Part shown: in pieces, positions 33,304 to 42,769 of the stretch
How the letters are laid out: the number at the start of each line of letters is the position of its first letter
How positions within the stretch are numbered: position 1 is the stretch's first letter
Translations under genes and position numbers: made by a program
From: Streptomyces odontomachi
GTDB taxonomy: Bacteria; Actinomycetota; Actinomycetes; Streptomycetales; Streptomycetaceae
NCBI RefSeq assembly: GCF_024435355.1
Contig: NZ_JAMJWG010000015.1
Location: forward strand, 218,061 to 282,060
Length of the DNA stretch: 64,000 bases
Direction of reading: 5' to 3'
The notes under the pieces: model-generated
What the model was told of the DNA's origin: nothing
Seen by the model: the letters and a program-made list of their open reading frames with translations, nothing else
Database searches by the model: none

Positions 33304-34867
33304 CCTGCACCCCGGCCCTTCCCGCCTCGACGACGAACGACCTGCGCAGCGAGGTGGTGCCGCCCGGCTTGGTCACCTGGTCGACGACCAGGTAGTCGGT
33401 GGTCCACAGCTGCGGGGTCACCCGGCAGCGCAGATAGCCGCGCTGGTTGTTGAAGAACTTCAGATGGGCGTTGGACGCCAGCCACTCCCGGCCGCCCTCG
33501 GTCATGTCGGTGCCGTTGCCGCCGGAGGTGACCGAGGTGCCGAGGAACTCCGTCGCGACGGGCCTGGCGTCGGGGTCGTCGAAGTCCAGCTTCAGGTCGG
33601 CCGCGCAGTTCACGTGCGCGTCGCCGGACATGACGATCGGATTGGCCACCCGGCGCTCGACGACGCCGTTCAGCAGCCGGCCGCGTGCCGCCGCGTAGCC
33701 GTCCCAGGTGTCCGGGTTGAGCTGCTGGAGGCCCGGGTCGGTGAGCCGGTCGAGCTGGAACATCATCACCTGGTTGGCCAGCACGTTCCAGGTGGCGTGC
33801 GAGGAGCCGAGACCGTCGAGCAGCCAGCGCTCCTGGTCGGTGCCGAGCATCGTGCGGTCCGGGTCGGTGCGCCGTCCGATGTCCTCCGGGCTGCGGTACT
33901 GCCGCTCGTCCAGCACGAACAGGGAGGCCAGCGCGCCGAAGTCGAGCCGCCGTGCGAGCGGCATCGTGAAGCCGCCGGGCAGTGCGGCCGGGGCGAGCGG
34001 CAGGTGCTCGTAGAAGGCGCGGAACGCGGCGGCCCGGCGGCGCAGGAAGTTCTCCGGGGTCGCCCCGGTTGGCTCGCTGTTCCCGGCCCAGTTGTCCTGC
34101 ACGTCGTGGTCGTCGACGAGCGTCACGAAGGGCGCCGCCTGGCGGGCGGCGATCAGGTCGGGGTCGGAGCCGACCAGCGCGTGCCGCAGCCGGTACTGCT
34201 CCAGCGTGACCGTCTCGGCGCCGTGCGCGGGGGACAGCGGGACACCGCGCACCCCGCCGGACGTGCCGATGCCGTTCTCGTAGATGAAGTCGCCCAGGTG
34301 GACGACGGCGTCCAGGTCCTGGTCGGGCAGGTGCCGGTAGGCGGTGTAGAAACCGGCGTCCCAGGCCTGGCAGGAGACGAAGGCGAGGTTCAGCGGGACG
34401 GTGGCGCCGGGCGGCGGCGCGGTCCTGGTGCGGGCCACGTCGCTGAGGTGGCCGCCGGCGGAGAACCGGTACCAGTACACGCGCCCGGGGCGCAGACCCC
34501 GGACCTGCACATGGACCGCGTGCGCCAGCTCGGGACGCGCGGTGGCCGTGCCACGGCGCACCACCCGGTGCATCGCCTCGTCCTCGGCGATCTCCCAGCG
34601 CACCGGCACCGACCGCGGGGGCATCCCGCCGAACCCGTCGTCGGCGAGCGGCTGCGGCGCGAGCCGCGTCCACAGCACGATGCTGTCGGGGCGCGGTTCG
34701 CCGGAGGCCACCCCGAGCGAGAAGGGGTGGTCCGGCAGAACCGCGGTGCCCTTCCGCCGCCCCTGCGCCTGCGCCAGCGGTCGGAAGGCCAGCAACCCGG
34801 CGGCGCCGGCGCCCAGGGCGAGCAGTGACCGGCGGGGTAACGGGGCGCCCGTGCCACGCATGTGCAT
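33296..34867 (-). CDS. phoD: PhoD-family alkaline phosphatase, Tat-exported
   Basis: 523 residues with a twin-arginine signal (PRRSLLALGAGAAGLLAF). The N-terminal PhoD domain (about 40-140: FSLGVASGEPRPDSIVLWTR, GLRPGRVYWYRFSAGG) precedes the metallophosphatase domain with metal-ligand motifs LAFVSCQAWDAGFY, AVVHLGDFIYE, LVDDHDVQDNWAGN and VMSGDAHVN. PhoD enzymes are Ca/Fe phosphodiesterase-phosphomonoesterases for phosphate scavenging. It lies downstream of a sugar ABC transporter on the same strand and overlaps the EEP-like gene, suggesting combined phosphoester hydrolysis and uptake. No clear Pho-box direct repeat is seen in the 79-bp upstream gap. Confidence 0.92.
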   Translation of the reverse strand: MHMRGTGAPLPRRSLLALGAGAAGLLAFRPLAQAQGRRKGTAVLPDHPFSLGVASGEPRPDSIVLWTRLAPQPLADDGFGGMPPRSVPVRWEIAEDEAMHRVVRRGTATARPELAHAVHVQVRGLRPGRVYWYRFSAGGHLSDVARTRTAPPPGATVPLNLAFVSCQAWDAGFYTAYRHLPDQDLDAVVHLGDFIYENGIGTSGGVRGVPLSPAHGAETVTLEQYRLRHALVGSDPDLIAARQAAPFVTLVDDHDVQDNWAGNSEPTGATPENFLRRRAAAFRAFYEHLPLAPAALPGGFTMPLARRLDFGALASLFVLDERQYRSPEDIGRRTDPDRTMLGTDQERWLLDGLGSSHATWNVLANQVMMFQLDRLTDPGLQQLNPDTWDGYAAARGRLLNGVVERRVANPIVMSGDAHVNCAADLKLDFDDPDARPVATEFLGTSVTSGGNGTDMTEGGREWLASNAHLKFFNNQRGYLRCRVTPQLWTTDYLVVDQVTKPGGTTSLRRSFVVEAGRAGVQDA

Positions 34868-34946
34868 ACCGACTCTCCGTTCGCCGAACTGTTGGGTGCT
34901 GCGGTGGTGGTGCCGTACGACCGGGAAAGCGCCGGCGGACGGCCCG

Positions 34947-35903
34947 TCAGCCCTTCACGCTGCCCTCCGTCAGACCCGTGCGCCAGAACCGCTGGAGTAC
35001 CACCATGGCGGCGGCGAGCGGGACGACGGAGACGAAGGCGCCGCCGATGGTGAGCTGGTCCATCTCCGGGATCCGGTCAGCGGTCGCCTGCCAGGTGGTC
35101 AGGCCCAGCGTGACCGGGTACTTGGAGTCGTCGGAGAGCATCACCAGCGGCAGGAAGTAGTTGTTCCAGATCCCCACGAACTGGAAGAGGAAGACCGTCA
35201 CCAGTGCCGGGGTCATGATCCGCAGCACCAGCGTGAAGAAGATCCGCGGCTCCCCGGCGCCGTCCACCCGGGCGGCCTCCAGCACCGTGTCCGGCACGGC
35301 GGCCTCGGCGTAGATCCGGCACAGGTAGACGCCGAACGGGCTGACCACGCTGGGCAGCAGGATGGCCCAGTAGGTGTTCGCCAGGTGCAGCCGGCTGAAC
35401 ATCAGGTACATCGGCAGGGCCAGCGCCGTGGTGGGCAGCAGCACCCCGGCGAGCACGCTGCGGAACACCGCCTCGCGCCCCGCGAAGCGGTACTTGGCCA
35501 GCGCGAACCCGGCCGAGGCGGCCAGCAGGGTCGCGGCCACCGCGCCGACGCCCGCGTACAGCAGGCTGTTGAGCACCCAGTGCAGGTAGATGTGGTGGTC
35601 GTAGGTGACCACCGACGACAGGTTGTGCCACCAGCGGGGGTGCTCGAACCAGAGCCCGAAGGTGCCGAAGAGGTCGCCGGTGGACTTGGTGGAGGCCACC
35701 ACCAGCCAGTAGATGGGCAGCAGGAAGTATCCGGCGCCCGCCGCGAGGGCGACGTACAGCAGGACGCGGGACGGGTGCACCCGGGGGCGCCCGGCGGCGG
35801 GCGCGGCACCGGCGCGCGCGGGGGTGCGCCCGGTGCCGTCGGCGCTGTCGGTGCTGCCGGCGCTGTGAGCGCTGCCGGCGGGAGGGGTCGTGGTCGCGCT
35901 CAC
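34947..35903 (-). CDS. CUT1-type sugar ABC transporter permease (MalG-like)
   Basis: 318 residues from GTG 35903, which overlaps the preceding stop (GTGA). A Ser/Thr/Ala-rich N-terminal tail leads to six membrane helices starting with VLLYVALAAGAGYFLLPIYW. The EAA loop that contacts the ATPase is EAARVDGAGEPRIFFTLVLR. WNNYFLPLVML and LGLTTWQ are typical of the MalG branch. No ATPase gene is in the cluster, as usual in Streptomyces, where a shared MsiK serves many CUT1 systems. Confidence 0.92.
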   Translation of the reverse strand: MSATTTPPAGSAHSAGSTDSADGTGRTPARAGAAPAAGRPRVHPSRVLLYVALAAGAGYFLLPIYWLVVASTKSTGDLFGTFGLWFEHPRWWHNLSSVVTYDHHIYLHWVLNSLLYAGVGAVAATLLAASAGFALAKYRFAGREAVFRSVLAGVLLPTTALALPMYLMFSRLHLANTYWAILLPSVVSPFGVYLCRIYAEAAVPDTVLEAARVDGAGEPRIFFTLVLRIMTPALVTVFLFQFVGIWNNYFLPLVMLSDDSKYPVTLGLTTWQATADRIPEMDQLTIGGAFVSVVPLAAAMVVLQRFWRTGLTEGSVKG

Positions 35904-36883
35904 CGCTTGCTCCTTCGGCTGCTGCGGTTCACCAGGGCGAGGAAGCCGAACGACAGGACGCAGGCCACGAGGGCGAGCAGCACCGACTCGGCGGCGGCCA
36001 GGTAGACGTTGTTGTTGGCGAACGCCTCGTTGTAGGCGGCCAGGTTGGGCGTGTAGTGCATGTTCACCGCGGACGTCAGCGGCTTGATCACCAGCGGTTC
36101 CACGAACAGCTGGAGGGTGCCGATGATGGAGAAGACGGTGGTGAGCACCAGGGCCGGGCGGATCAGCGGCAGCTTGATGTGCCAGGCGACCTGCCAGGCG
36201 TTCGCGGCGTCGATGCGCGCGGCCTCGTAGAGCTCCTGCGGGATGGACTGCAACTGGGCCGTCAGGACCAGCATGTTGTACCCGGCGAACTCCCAGATCA
36301 CGATGTTGGTGATGGACCACAGCACGCCGTCGTAGCCGAGGAAGTCGGGCTCGAGACCGATGTGCCCCAGGATGTCGCTGATCGGGCTGACCCCGGGCAC
36401 GTACAGGAAGCCCCACAGCACGGACGCGATCACGCCCGGCACCCCGTACGGCAGGAAGTAGGCGGCCCGGAAGAACTGCGCCCAGCGCTGCGAGGCGGCC
36501 TGGAGCAGCAGCGCCAGCGCGGTGGACAGCACGATCATCAACGGCACCATCACCACGCCGAACAGCAGCACCCGGCCGAAGCCCTCCAGGAAGTCCTGCT
36601 GGGCGAGGGCGAGCCGGTAGTTGGCCAGACCGCCGAAGCCGACCGTGCTGTGCCCGAGCCCCTGCGGCCCGGAGCGGTGCACGGTCAGCAGGCTCTGGTA
36701 CACCGCGTAGCCCACCGGCGCGGCGAAGGTGAAGGCGAAGAGGGCGACGAAGGGTGCGAGGAAGCCCCAGGCGGCGCGGTCGGGGCGGCGCCGGCGGGGC
36801 GTGTCGCCGCTCCCCGGCGGCTTGCCGGTCGCGGGTGCTGCGGTGTCCGGTGCGGCGGTCGTGGCACTGTCGGGCCGGCTCAT
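35900..36883 (-). CDS. CUT1-type sugar ABC transporter permease (MalF-like)
   Basis: 327 residues. After a charged N-terminal tail, six membrane helices begin with WGFLAPFVALFAFTFAAPVG; the EAA loop is EAARIDAANAWQVAWHIKLP. AYFLPYGVPGVIASVLWGFL is typical of the MalF branch. The gene overlaps both neighbours by four bases (ATGA, GTGA), giving the order binding protein, MalF-like, MalG-like. Confidence 0.92.
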   Translation of the reverse strand: MSRPDSATTAAPDTAAPATGKPPGSGDTPRRRRPDRAAWGFLAPFVALFAFTFAAPVGYAVYQSLLTVHRSGPQGLGHSTVGFGGLANYRLALAQQDFLEGFGRVLLFGVVMVPLMIVLSTALALLLQAASQRWAQFFRAAYFLPYGVPGVIASVLWGFLYVPGVSPISDILGHIGLEPDFLGYDGVLWSITNIVIWEFAGYNMLVLTAQLQSIPQELYEAARIDAANAWQVAWHIKLPLIRPALVLTTVFSIIGTLQLFVEPLVIKPLTSAVNMHYTPNLAAYNEAFANNNVYLAAAESVLLALVACVLSFGFLALVNRSSRRSKR

Positions 36884-38217
36884 GCGGCGCTCCTCGCCTT
36901 CAGTCCCTTGGCCAGCAGGTCGTCCACCGCGCGTGCCTGGACGTCGGCCAGCGCGTCGGTGAACGTGCCGTGGCCCGATGCGGCCTTCTCCAGGGCGTCG
37001 GTGAGGTGCGAGTAGAGGGCGTCGGTGGTGGGTGGCCACTTCCAGGAGGTGTCCACGTGCTTGTCGGACGCGGCGAAGACGGTGTTGTAGCGCTGGCCGC
37101 CGAAGAACGGGTCGGGCTTGTCGAGCGCGGACCCCTGGAAGACGTCACGGGCGGCCGGCCAGCCGTATCCGGCCGGCACCAGCAGGTCGATGCTGTCCGG
37201 GTCGGTGTTCAGCCAGTGGGCGAACCGAAGGGCTTCCTCGGGGTGCCGGCTGCCCTGGAGGATCGCGGTGGAGGAGCCGCCCCAGTTCGCCGAGGCGCTC
37301 TGCCCGGCCCGCCACTGGGGGAGCGTGGTCACCGCCCACTTGCCCGAGGTGCTGGGGGCGTTGCCGCGCAGCAGCGCGTCACCCCACTGCGCGGCGAGCC
37401 AGGTGAGGACCCGGCCGTCCTGGAGGTCCTTGTACCAGCCGCTCTGCATGTCGGGCTCGACCAGCACCAGGCCGTCGCCGACCATGCGGTCCCAGTAGCC
37501 GGCGACCTGCCGGGAGGCGGCGTTGTCGATGTCGACGACCCAGGTGTCGCCGTCGGTGCGGATCCAGCGGGCACCGTTCTGCCAGGCGAAGGCGATGAAC
37601 CAGCTGGCCTGGTTGGGCGGGAACGCGCAGATGTACGACCCCTTGCGGCGCACCGCGCGGGCCGCGTCCTCGTACTCCTGCCAGGTGGTGGGCGCCTTGA
37701 CGCCCCAGCGGGCCAGCAGGTCCCTGCGGTAGAACATGCCCATCGGCCCGGACGCCTGCGGAATCGTGTAGACGTGGCCGCCGAAGACGCCCTGCTGCCA
37801 CTGCCAGGGCACGTAGTGGTCGCGCAGCGCGTCGGCGCCGTAGGCACTGAGGTCGGTCAGGCCCTGCACCAGCATGAAGGCGGGCAGTTCCTGGTACTCG
37901 ACCTGGGCGAGGTCCGGCGGGTTGCCGGCGCGCAGCGACGAGTACATCTTCTGGTAGCCGCCGGTGGTGTTCGCCGGGATCAGCTGCACCTCGACGTGGA
38001 TGTCGGGATGCGTGCGGTTCCACAGGTCGACGGCCTTCTGCAACGGGACCCAGGTCCAGAAGACCAACTCCACGCGGCGGCCCGGGCGGTGCGGTGCCTC
38101 GGAGGTCATGCGCGCCGCGCTGGCCGAACCGGCACAGCCGGCCAGCGCAGGGCCGGCGGCGAGCGCGGCGGCGCCCAGCCCCAGCACGGACCTGCGGGCC
38201 GGTCGGTTGTGCTCCAT
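36880..38217 (-). CDS. extracellular sugar-binding lipoprotein of a CUT1 ABC transporter
   Basis: 445 residues from ATG 38217 with GAGGGA upstream. The signal RRSVLGLGAAALAAGPALAGC mixes a twin-arginine-like pair with a lipobox (LAGC), so it is a lipid-anchored binding protein. The mature part is a family-1 solute-binding protein (VELVFWTWVPLQKAVDLWNR, NPPDLAQVEYQELPAFM, WGGSSTAILQGSRHPEEALR). The ligand is probably a sugar or a glycerol-phosphate-type compound; the latter would fit the phosphatase genes downstream, but this is inference. A divergent LacI regulator lies upstream. Confidence 0.92.
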   Translation of the reverse strand: MEHNRPARRSVLGLGAAALAAGPALAGCAGSASAARMTSEAPHRPGRRVELVFWTWVPLQKAVDLWNRTHPDIHVEVQLIPANTTGGYQKMYSSLRAGNPPDLAQVEYQELPAFMLVQGLTDLSAYGADALRDHYVPWQWQQGVFGGHVYTIPQASGPMGMFYRRDLLARWGVKAPTTWQEYEDAARAVRRKGSYICAFPPNQASWFIAFAWQNGARWIRTDGDTWVVDIDNAASRQVAGYWDRMVGDGLVLVEPDMQSGWYKDLQDGRVLTWLAAQWGDALLRGNAPSTSGKWAVTTLPQWRAGQSASANWGGSSTAILQGSRHPEEALRFAHWLNTDPDSIDLLVPAGYGWPAARDVFQGSALDKPDPFFGGQRYNTVFAASDKHVDTSWKWPPTTDALYSHLTDALEKAASGHGTFTDALADVQARAVDDLLAKGLKARSAA

Positions 38218-38855
38218 GGAACTCCCTCGTTCGATGTCACCACGACCGGTACGGCGCTTTCCCGGGGGATGCCGTGGTCCACAGTCGCTCCGCGACGGGC
38301 CGGACCCCCAGCCGAAGAGCAGGCCGGCCGGGGTGACCGGCGCGGAGCGCGCGGGAAACCTAGGTAAAAACATTAATTATTATTTTGGCCACGCAACCTA
38401 AGGTGTCACCCGCGACAGGTCAACCCCTCGAACCCCGCCCAGGGCACGCCGAGCGCCCCGACCATCTGCCACCCCCGCCCGGTCACTTCACCGCCCCGGC
38501 GGCGAACCCGGGGCGACCAAGGGCAACCACACCCGTATGGCGCCCTCCGACCGTGCAACTGGCGCACCACATAGCGGAGTTCGGTGCGCCCGGTACTGCG
38601 GACGTGCGCGACGGCGGCCTGAAGGCATACGACAGGAAAAGGATTTCTTAACTTTCCCCGCTGGAGGCTAGGGTGGCCCTCCGGGAGGGTCAAGAGAGCC
38701 TCTCTGGGGAAGCCGCAGAGGCCCTCGCCATGTTCGGAATTTCGTACGACCGTGCGCTACGCTCGGCGCGTCCCCCCGCCTCGTCCCGCTGGACCATGGC
38801 CCCGGCAGCCCGGGACCGGTGCGGTGTCCAGGCCCGACTCAGCAGAGGAAAAGGG
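38218..38855. promoter_or_regulatory. 638-bp divergent regulatory region of the ABC operon and LacI gene
   Basis: It contains an unusual AT-rich island at about 38362-38393 (AAAAACATTAATTATTATTT), likely the promoter core for the minus-strand transporter operon, and short hairpins at 38671-38703 (CCCTCC/GGAGGG, GAGAG/CTCTC) before the regulator. I could not find a clean LacI-type palindrome. No gene is supportable in this stretch. Confidence 0.4.
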
Positions 38856-40010
38856 TTGCCGAGAAGAGTGGAAGAGGCCGCGGAAGTGCCCGACGCGGCT
38901 TCTGCGTCGGCACCGGCGTCTGCACCGGCGTCGGCGCCGGCACCGAGGGCGGCCGGGGGTGCCGCACCCGGCGGCCGTGTGGGGCGCCCGCGCCACGCCG
39001 GCACCTCCGGCGTCGCACCCGTCACCATCACCGACGTCGCCGCCCGTGCGGGCGTCTCCGTGGGTACCGCGTCCAAGGCCCTGAACGACCGGGGCAAGCT
39101 GCGCGCCGAGACCCGCGAGCGGGTCGCCGCCGCCGCCCGTGAACTCGGCTTCCGGCCCAACGCGATGGCGCGCGGCCTGCTGGCCGGCCGCAGCTTCACC
39201 GTCGGACTGCTCACCACCGACCATGTGGGGCGCTTCAGCCTGCCGGTCCTGCTGGGCGCTGAGGACGCGCTGGGCGCGGGGGAGATCTCGGTCTTCCTCT
39301 GCGACACCCGGGGCGACGCGATCCGTGAGCGCCACTACCTCCAGGCGCTCGCCTCGCGCCGGGTGGACGGGATCATCGTCACCGGCCGCCGCACGGACCC
39401 CCGGCCGCCGTTGCCGGTACCGCCGCAGGTGCCGGTGGTGTACGCGATGGCGCCCTCGGCCGACGAGGACGACATGTCGCTGGTCCCCGACGAGGCGCAG
39501 GGCGCGAGCATCGCGATCGACCACCTGGTGGCCGGCGGGCGCCGGCACATCGCGCACATCACGGGACCGGCCCGCCACCACTCGTCCCGGGTGCGGGCGG
39601 CCGCCGTCGAACAGGCCCTCTCCGCCGCGGGCCTCGAACTCGCGGGCGGGCGGGTGCTGTACGGGGAGTGGAACGAGCCCTGGGGCCGGCAGGCCGTCCA
39701 TCAGGTGCTGCGTGCCGAGCCGAAGTGCGACGCGATCTTCTGCGGCAGTGACCAGATCGCCCGCGGGGTGGCCGAGAGCCTGCGCGAGTGCGGGCGCGTC
39801 GTCCCGGACGACATCGCGCTGGTCGGCTACGACAACTGGGACGTGATGGCGACCGCCTGCCGCCCGCCGCTCACCACCGTCGACATGGACCTCGGCGAGT
39901 TGGGGCGGGCCGCGGCGGTGCGGTTGCTGCGCGCCATCGACGGCGAGATCACGCCCGGGGTGACGCACCTGCCGTGCCGGCTGGTCGTCCGCGACTCGAC
40001 GGGGCCGTAG
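38856..40010 (+). CDS. LacI-family transcriptional regulator
   Basis: 384 residues if started at TTG 38856, which has AGAGGAAAAGGG upstream; GTG 38868 is an alternative. An unusual Ala/Ser/Pro tail (about 13-55) precedes the LacI helix-turn-helix (VTITDVAARAGVSVGTASKA, with LNDRGKLRAETRERVAAAA) and hinge (GFRPNAMARGLLAGRS). The ligand domain follows (FTVGLLTTDHVGRFSLPVLL, CDAIFCGSDQIARGV, DDIALVGYDNWDVMATACRP, LTTVDM). It is divergent from the sugar ABC operon, which it most likely represses until the sugar is present. Confidence 0.92.
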   Translation: MPRRVEEAAEVPDAASASAPASAPASAPAPRAAGGAAPGGRVGRPRHAGTSGVAPVTITDVAARAGVSVGTASKALNDRGKLRAETRERVAAAARELGFRPNAMARGLLAGRSFTVGLLTTDHVGRFSLPVLLGAEDALGAGEISVFLCDTRGDAIRERHYLQALASRRVDGIIVTGRRTDPRPPLPVPPQVPVVYAMAPSADEDDMSLVPDEAQGASIAIDHLVAGGRRHIAHITGPARHHSSRVRAAAVEQALSAAGLELAGGRVLYGEWNEPWGRQAVHQVLRAEPKCDAIFCGSDQIARGVAESLRECGRVVPDDIALVGYDNWDVMATACRPPLTTVDMDLGELGRAAAVRLLRAIDGEITPGVTHLPCRLVVRDSTGP

Positions 40011-40229
40011 CGCCCCGTGGGGGGCGCCTCTTCCGGGTTTTCCGGTTTCGGCCGGTGGCCGGGTGCGGCCGGGTGCCCCGTTGGGCGGCTTGGGGCGGTC
40101 TGACGGTTTGTCGTGGTTGTTGCGCAGTTCCCCGCGCCCCTTGGGAGCGCTGGTGCGCTCTTGCGGGGCGGTGCCTTTCGGGTTCTGGTTCATCGGTGGT
40201 GAGGCCGCTGTAGCTGGGTGGGTGGGTCG

Positions 40230-40335
40230 GTGCCGTGGGGGTATGTACGTGCTCGGGCCGGCGCGATTGCCCCAGTCCGTCGGGTGTGCGTGCGTCCTGC
40301 GGCGGTCCCTGCGCGCGCACATACCCCCACGGCAC
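40230..40335 (+). repeat. hairpin-forming repeat element, copy A
   Basis: A 106-bp element bounded by perfect 17-bp inverted repeats (GTGCCGTGGGGGTATGT at 40230-40246 and its complement at 40319-40335). The interior holds GGCCGGCGCGATTGCCC and GCGTCCTGCGGCGGTCC. It has no coding capacity. It could be a small non-autonomous mobile element or a structured intergenic repeat. Confidence 0.75.
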
Positions 40336-40473
40336 CTTCTCGCCGTCCGCGGCTTTCCCCCGATGGTCATTTTTCTCCTTCACCCTTCCCTGGGGTGTCG
40401 CCCTATCGGGCGCAGGAAGGGGTCTTATGGAGGCGTGTCACCGGGGCGCAGCCGCGTACGAGGCGGAAGGGGG

Positions 40474-40567
40474 CGTGGGGGATGTGCGCGCGCAGGACCG
40501 CCGCAGGACGCACGGTGCGCTGACGGTCCAGGGCAATCGCGCCGGCCGAGCACGTACATCCCCCACG
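40474..40567 (-). repeat. hairpin-forming repeat element, copy B (inverted relative to A)
   Basis: It carries 12-bp end repeats (CGTGGGGGATGT at 40474-40485 and its complement at 40556-40567). Interior blocks match copy A in the opposite orientation: GGACCGCCGCAGGACGCAC and GGCAATCGCGCCGGCC. The two copies are diverged but clearly related. Confidence 0.7.
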
Positions 40568-40804
40568 ACCCCGACCCACGTCGAGACACGAGGCGCCCCA
40601 GCAGCCCTCACACTTCGGCCGAAGCACAGGAAGCCGTGGCAGTACGGATTCGAGGGCGCGCAGGCGCCTCACAAGGGGCGCGGGGCAGTGTCGATATGCG
40701 GCTCCGCCGCGCGGGCGCGCCCAGCCGCAACGAAACCGTCAGGTCGCCCCCGTGCCCAACGGGGCACCCCCAACCGCGAGTGGCGCCGTCGCGGGCGCCG
40801 TCCG

Positions 40805-42529
40805 TCAGTCGGGCGGAAGCGGTACCTCCCACGTCAGTGTGGTTCCGCCGCCCCGGGGCGCCGTCAGGCTCAGCGAGCCGCCGAGCTGGTCGGCCCGTTC
40901 CGCCAGGTTCCGCAGGCCGCTGCGGTGCACCCCGGGCGGGATGCCGACGCCGTCGTCGGTCACCGTCAGGGCGACCACGGCACCGTCCGTCCGCACGGAC
41001 ACCTCGGCCCGCTCGGCCCGGGCGTGCCGGGCGACGTTGCTCAGGGCCTCCGACAGCACCGCCATCACCTGGTCGGCGACGGCGCCGGGCACCCGGGTGT
41101 CCAGCAGGCCCTCCATCCGCACCGCGGGGGCGAACCCCAGCACCCCCGCCGCCTCGCCCACCTCGTGCACCACCCGGCTGCGCAGCCCCCGCCCGCCCGG
41201 TCCGCCGGACTCGTCGTGGTTGCGCAGGCCGAAGATGGTGGAACGGATGATCTTGATGGTCTCGTCGAGGTCCTTGATGGCGCCTTCGACCCGCTCGGCG
41301 CCCTCCGGGCGCTCGATGAAGCGTGTCGCGCTCTGGAGCGTCATCCCCGTCGCGAACAACCGCTGGATCGCCAGGTCGTGCAGGTCCCTGGCGATCCGGT
41401 CGCGGTCCTTGAGCAACGCGATCTGCTCCGTGTCGCTGCGCCGGTCGGCCAGCTCCATCGCCACCGCCGCCTGCCCGGCGAAGGCGAGCAGCAGCTCGGT
41501 CTCCTTCGTGGAGAAGACCGTCTCGCCCGCCGGACGCGCCAGCAGTACCACCCCGCGGATGCCCGCACCGCTGCCGATCGGCACCGCCACCGCGGGACCG
41601 AGCCCGGCGAAGCGCGCCGGACCCGCCGTCGCCCGGACGTCCTCGGCGACGTTCGCGCTGACCACCGGGGCACCGGACGTGAACGCCGCGCCCATGAAGG
41701 TGCCGCGCACCGGCAGCACCAGGCCGTGGTGCTCCCGCGTCCGGTCGCCGATCGCCAGCTCCACCGCCAGCGTCTCGTGGTCGCTCGTCGGCACGGCGAC
41801 GACGGCCAGCGAGGCGACCATGATCTCCCGGGCTCGTTCGGCGATCAGCCCGAGCGCGTTCTCGCGCGGGCTGCCGGACAGCAGGGCGTAGGTGATCTCC
41901 GCGTTCGCCTGCAACCACCGCTGGCGGCGTTGCGACTCCTCGTAGAGCCGGGCGTTGTCGATGGCCACCCCGGCGGCGACGGCGAGGGTGGACAGCACGG
42001 ATTCGTCCTCCTCGTCGAAGAGCGCACCGCCGCGCTTCTCGGTGAGATAGAGATTGCCGAAGACCTCGTCACGGACCCGGATGGGAACTCCGAGAAAGGT
42101 GTTCATGGGCGGATGGTGCGCGGGGAAACCATACGACGACGGGTGCTCGGAAATCTTCGGCAGACGCAGCGGCCGTGGATTCCGGATCAGCTCACCGAGG
42201 ATTCCGTGCCCCTCCGGATAGTGACCGATCGCCGCGATGTCCGCCTCGCTCACGCCCGCGGTCAGAAAGTCCGAGAGCCGTTTCCCGTCCGGCGCGATCA
42301 CGCCGAGGGCGGCGTAGCGCGCGTCGACGAGCACGGCCGCCTCCTGCGTGATGCGCCGCAGCACCTGCCGCAGGTCAAGCTCGCGCCCGACGGACAGCAC
42401 CGCCTCCAGCAGCCGGTGCACCCGGTCCCGGGTGCCGCGGGCCGCGTCAAGACGGGCCTGCAACTCGTCCAGCAGCTCATCGAGACGCAGCTGCGGCAGC
42501 GGTACGGGAATGCCCTCCGAGCTCTCCAC
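40805..42529 (-). CDS. GAF-domain sensor histidine kinase (DevS/NarL-type)
   Basis: 574 residues from GTG 42529 with AGGGGAA upstream. Two GAF domains (about 60-205 and 225-365) precede a HisKA_3 dimerisation region with phosphoacceptor RDRIARDLHDLAIQRLFATG (about 380) and an HATPase domain (SEALSNVARHARAERAEVSV, VTDDGVGIPPG, GLRNLAERADQLGG). There are no membrane helices, so it senses an intracellular signal. The arrangement is that of the DevS/DosT class, although heme ligands cannot be assigned here. No response-regulator gene is adjacent, so it is an orphan kinase in this window. Confidence 0.92.
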   Translation of the reverse strand: MESSEGIPVPLPQLRLDELLDELQARLDAARGTRDRVHRLLEAVLSVGRELDLRQVLRRITQEAAVLVDARYAALGVIAPDGKRLSDFLTAGVSEADIAAIGHYPEGHGILGELIRNPRPLRLPKISEHPSSYGFPAHHPPMNTFLGVPIRVRDEVFGNLYLTEKRGGALFDEEDESVLSTLAVAAGVAIDNARLYEESQRRQRWLQANAEITYALLSGSPRENALGLIAERAREIMVASLAVVAVPTSDHETLAVELAIGDRTREHHGLVLPVRGTFMGAAFTSGAPVVSANVAEDVRATAGPARFAGLGPAVAVPIGSGAGIRGVVLLARPAGETVFSTKETELLLAFAGQAAVAMELADRRSDTEQIALLKDRDRIARDLHDLAIQRLFATGMTLQSATRFIERPEGAERVEGAIKDLDETIKIIRSTIFGLRNHDESGGPGGRGLRSRVVHEVGEAAGVLGFAPAVRMEGLLDTRVPGAVADQVMAVLSEALSNVARHARAERAEVSVRTDGAVVALTVTDDGVGIPPGVHRSGLRNLAERADQLGGSLSLTAPRGGGTTLTWEVPLPPD

Positions 42530-42769
42530 GGCTGATTCCCCTGATTCCTCACGGGCCGGCGGTGATTTTCGCTGCGGGGCGTATGGCCGACGGATTCCGG
42601 AACGCTTTCCACGCTACCCGCAGGGCGCTGTGCGGTCCTGTTCGGCCGGATCTGGCCGGCGGCGAGAGGTGTGTGGCATGAGGCGGCTCGGGGTGGTTCC
42701 ATGGAAAGTGACGGGAAGAGCCCGGAAACCGACGCGGAGAAGCGGACGCATAACCCGCGCACCGCGCAA

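Larger units (their letters stand above)
40011..40804. other. 794-bp gene-free stretch with nested inverted repeats
   Basis: No gene is supportable. It contains two inverted copies of a hairpin element (40230-40335 and 40474-40567), enclosed by inverted copies of a 13-mer (CCCCGCGCCCCTT at 40130-40142 and its complement at 40673-40685). Open frames across it are Arg/Pro-rich and not protein-like. Confidence 0.7.

Noticed and set aside
34868..34946. Pho box upstream of phoD
   Set aside because: Only an inverted GTTCGCCGAAC close to the ribosome-binding site is seen, not the 11-bp-spaced GTTCACC direct repeats.
40011..40804. Protein-coding genes between the LacI regulator and the histidine kinase
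   Set aside because: Several open frames exist in both directions, but all are Arg/Pro/Ser-rich, cross the inverted repeats and have no ribosome-binding sites.
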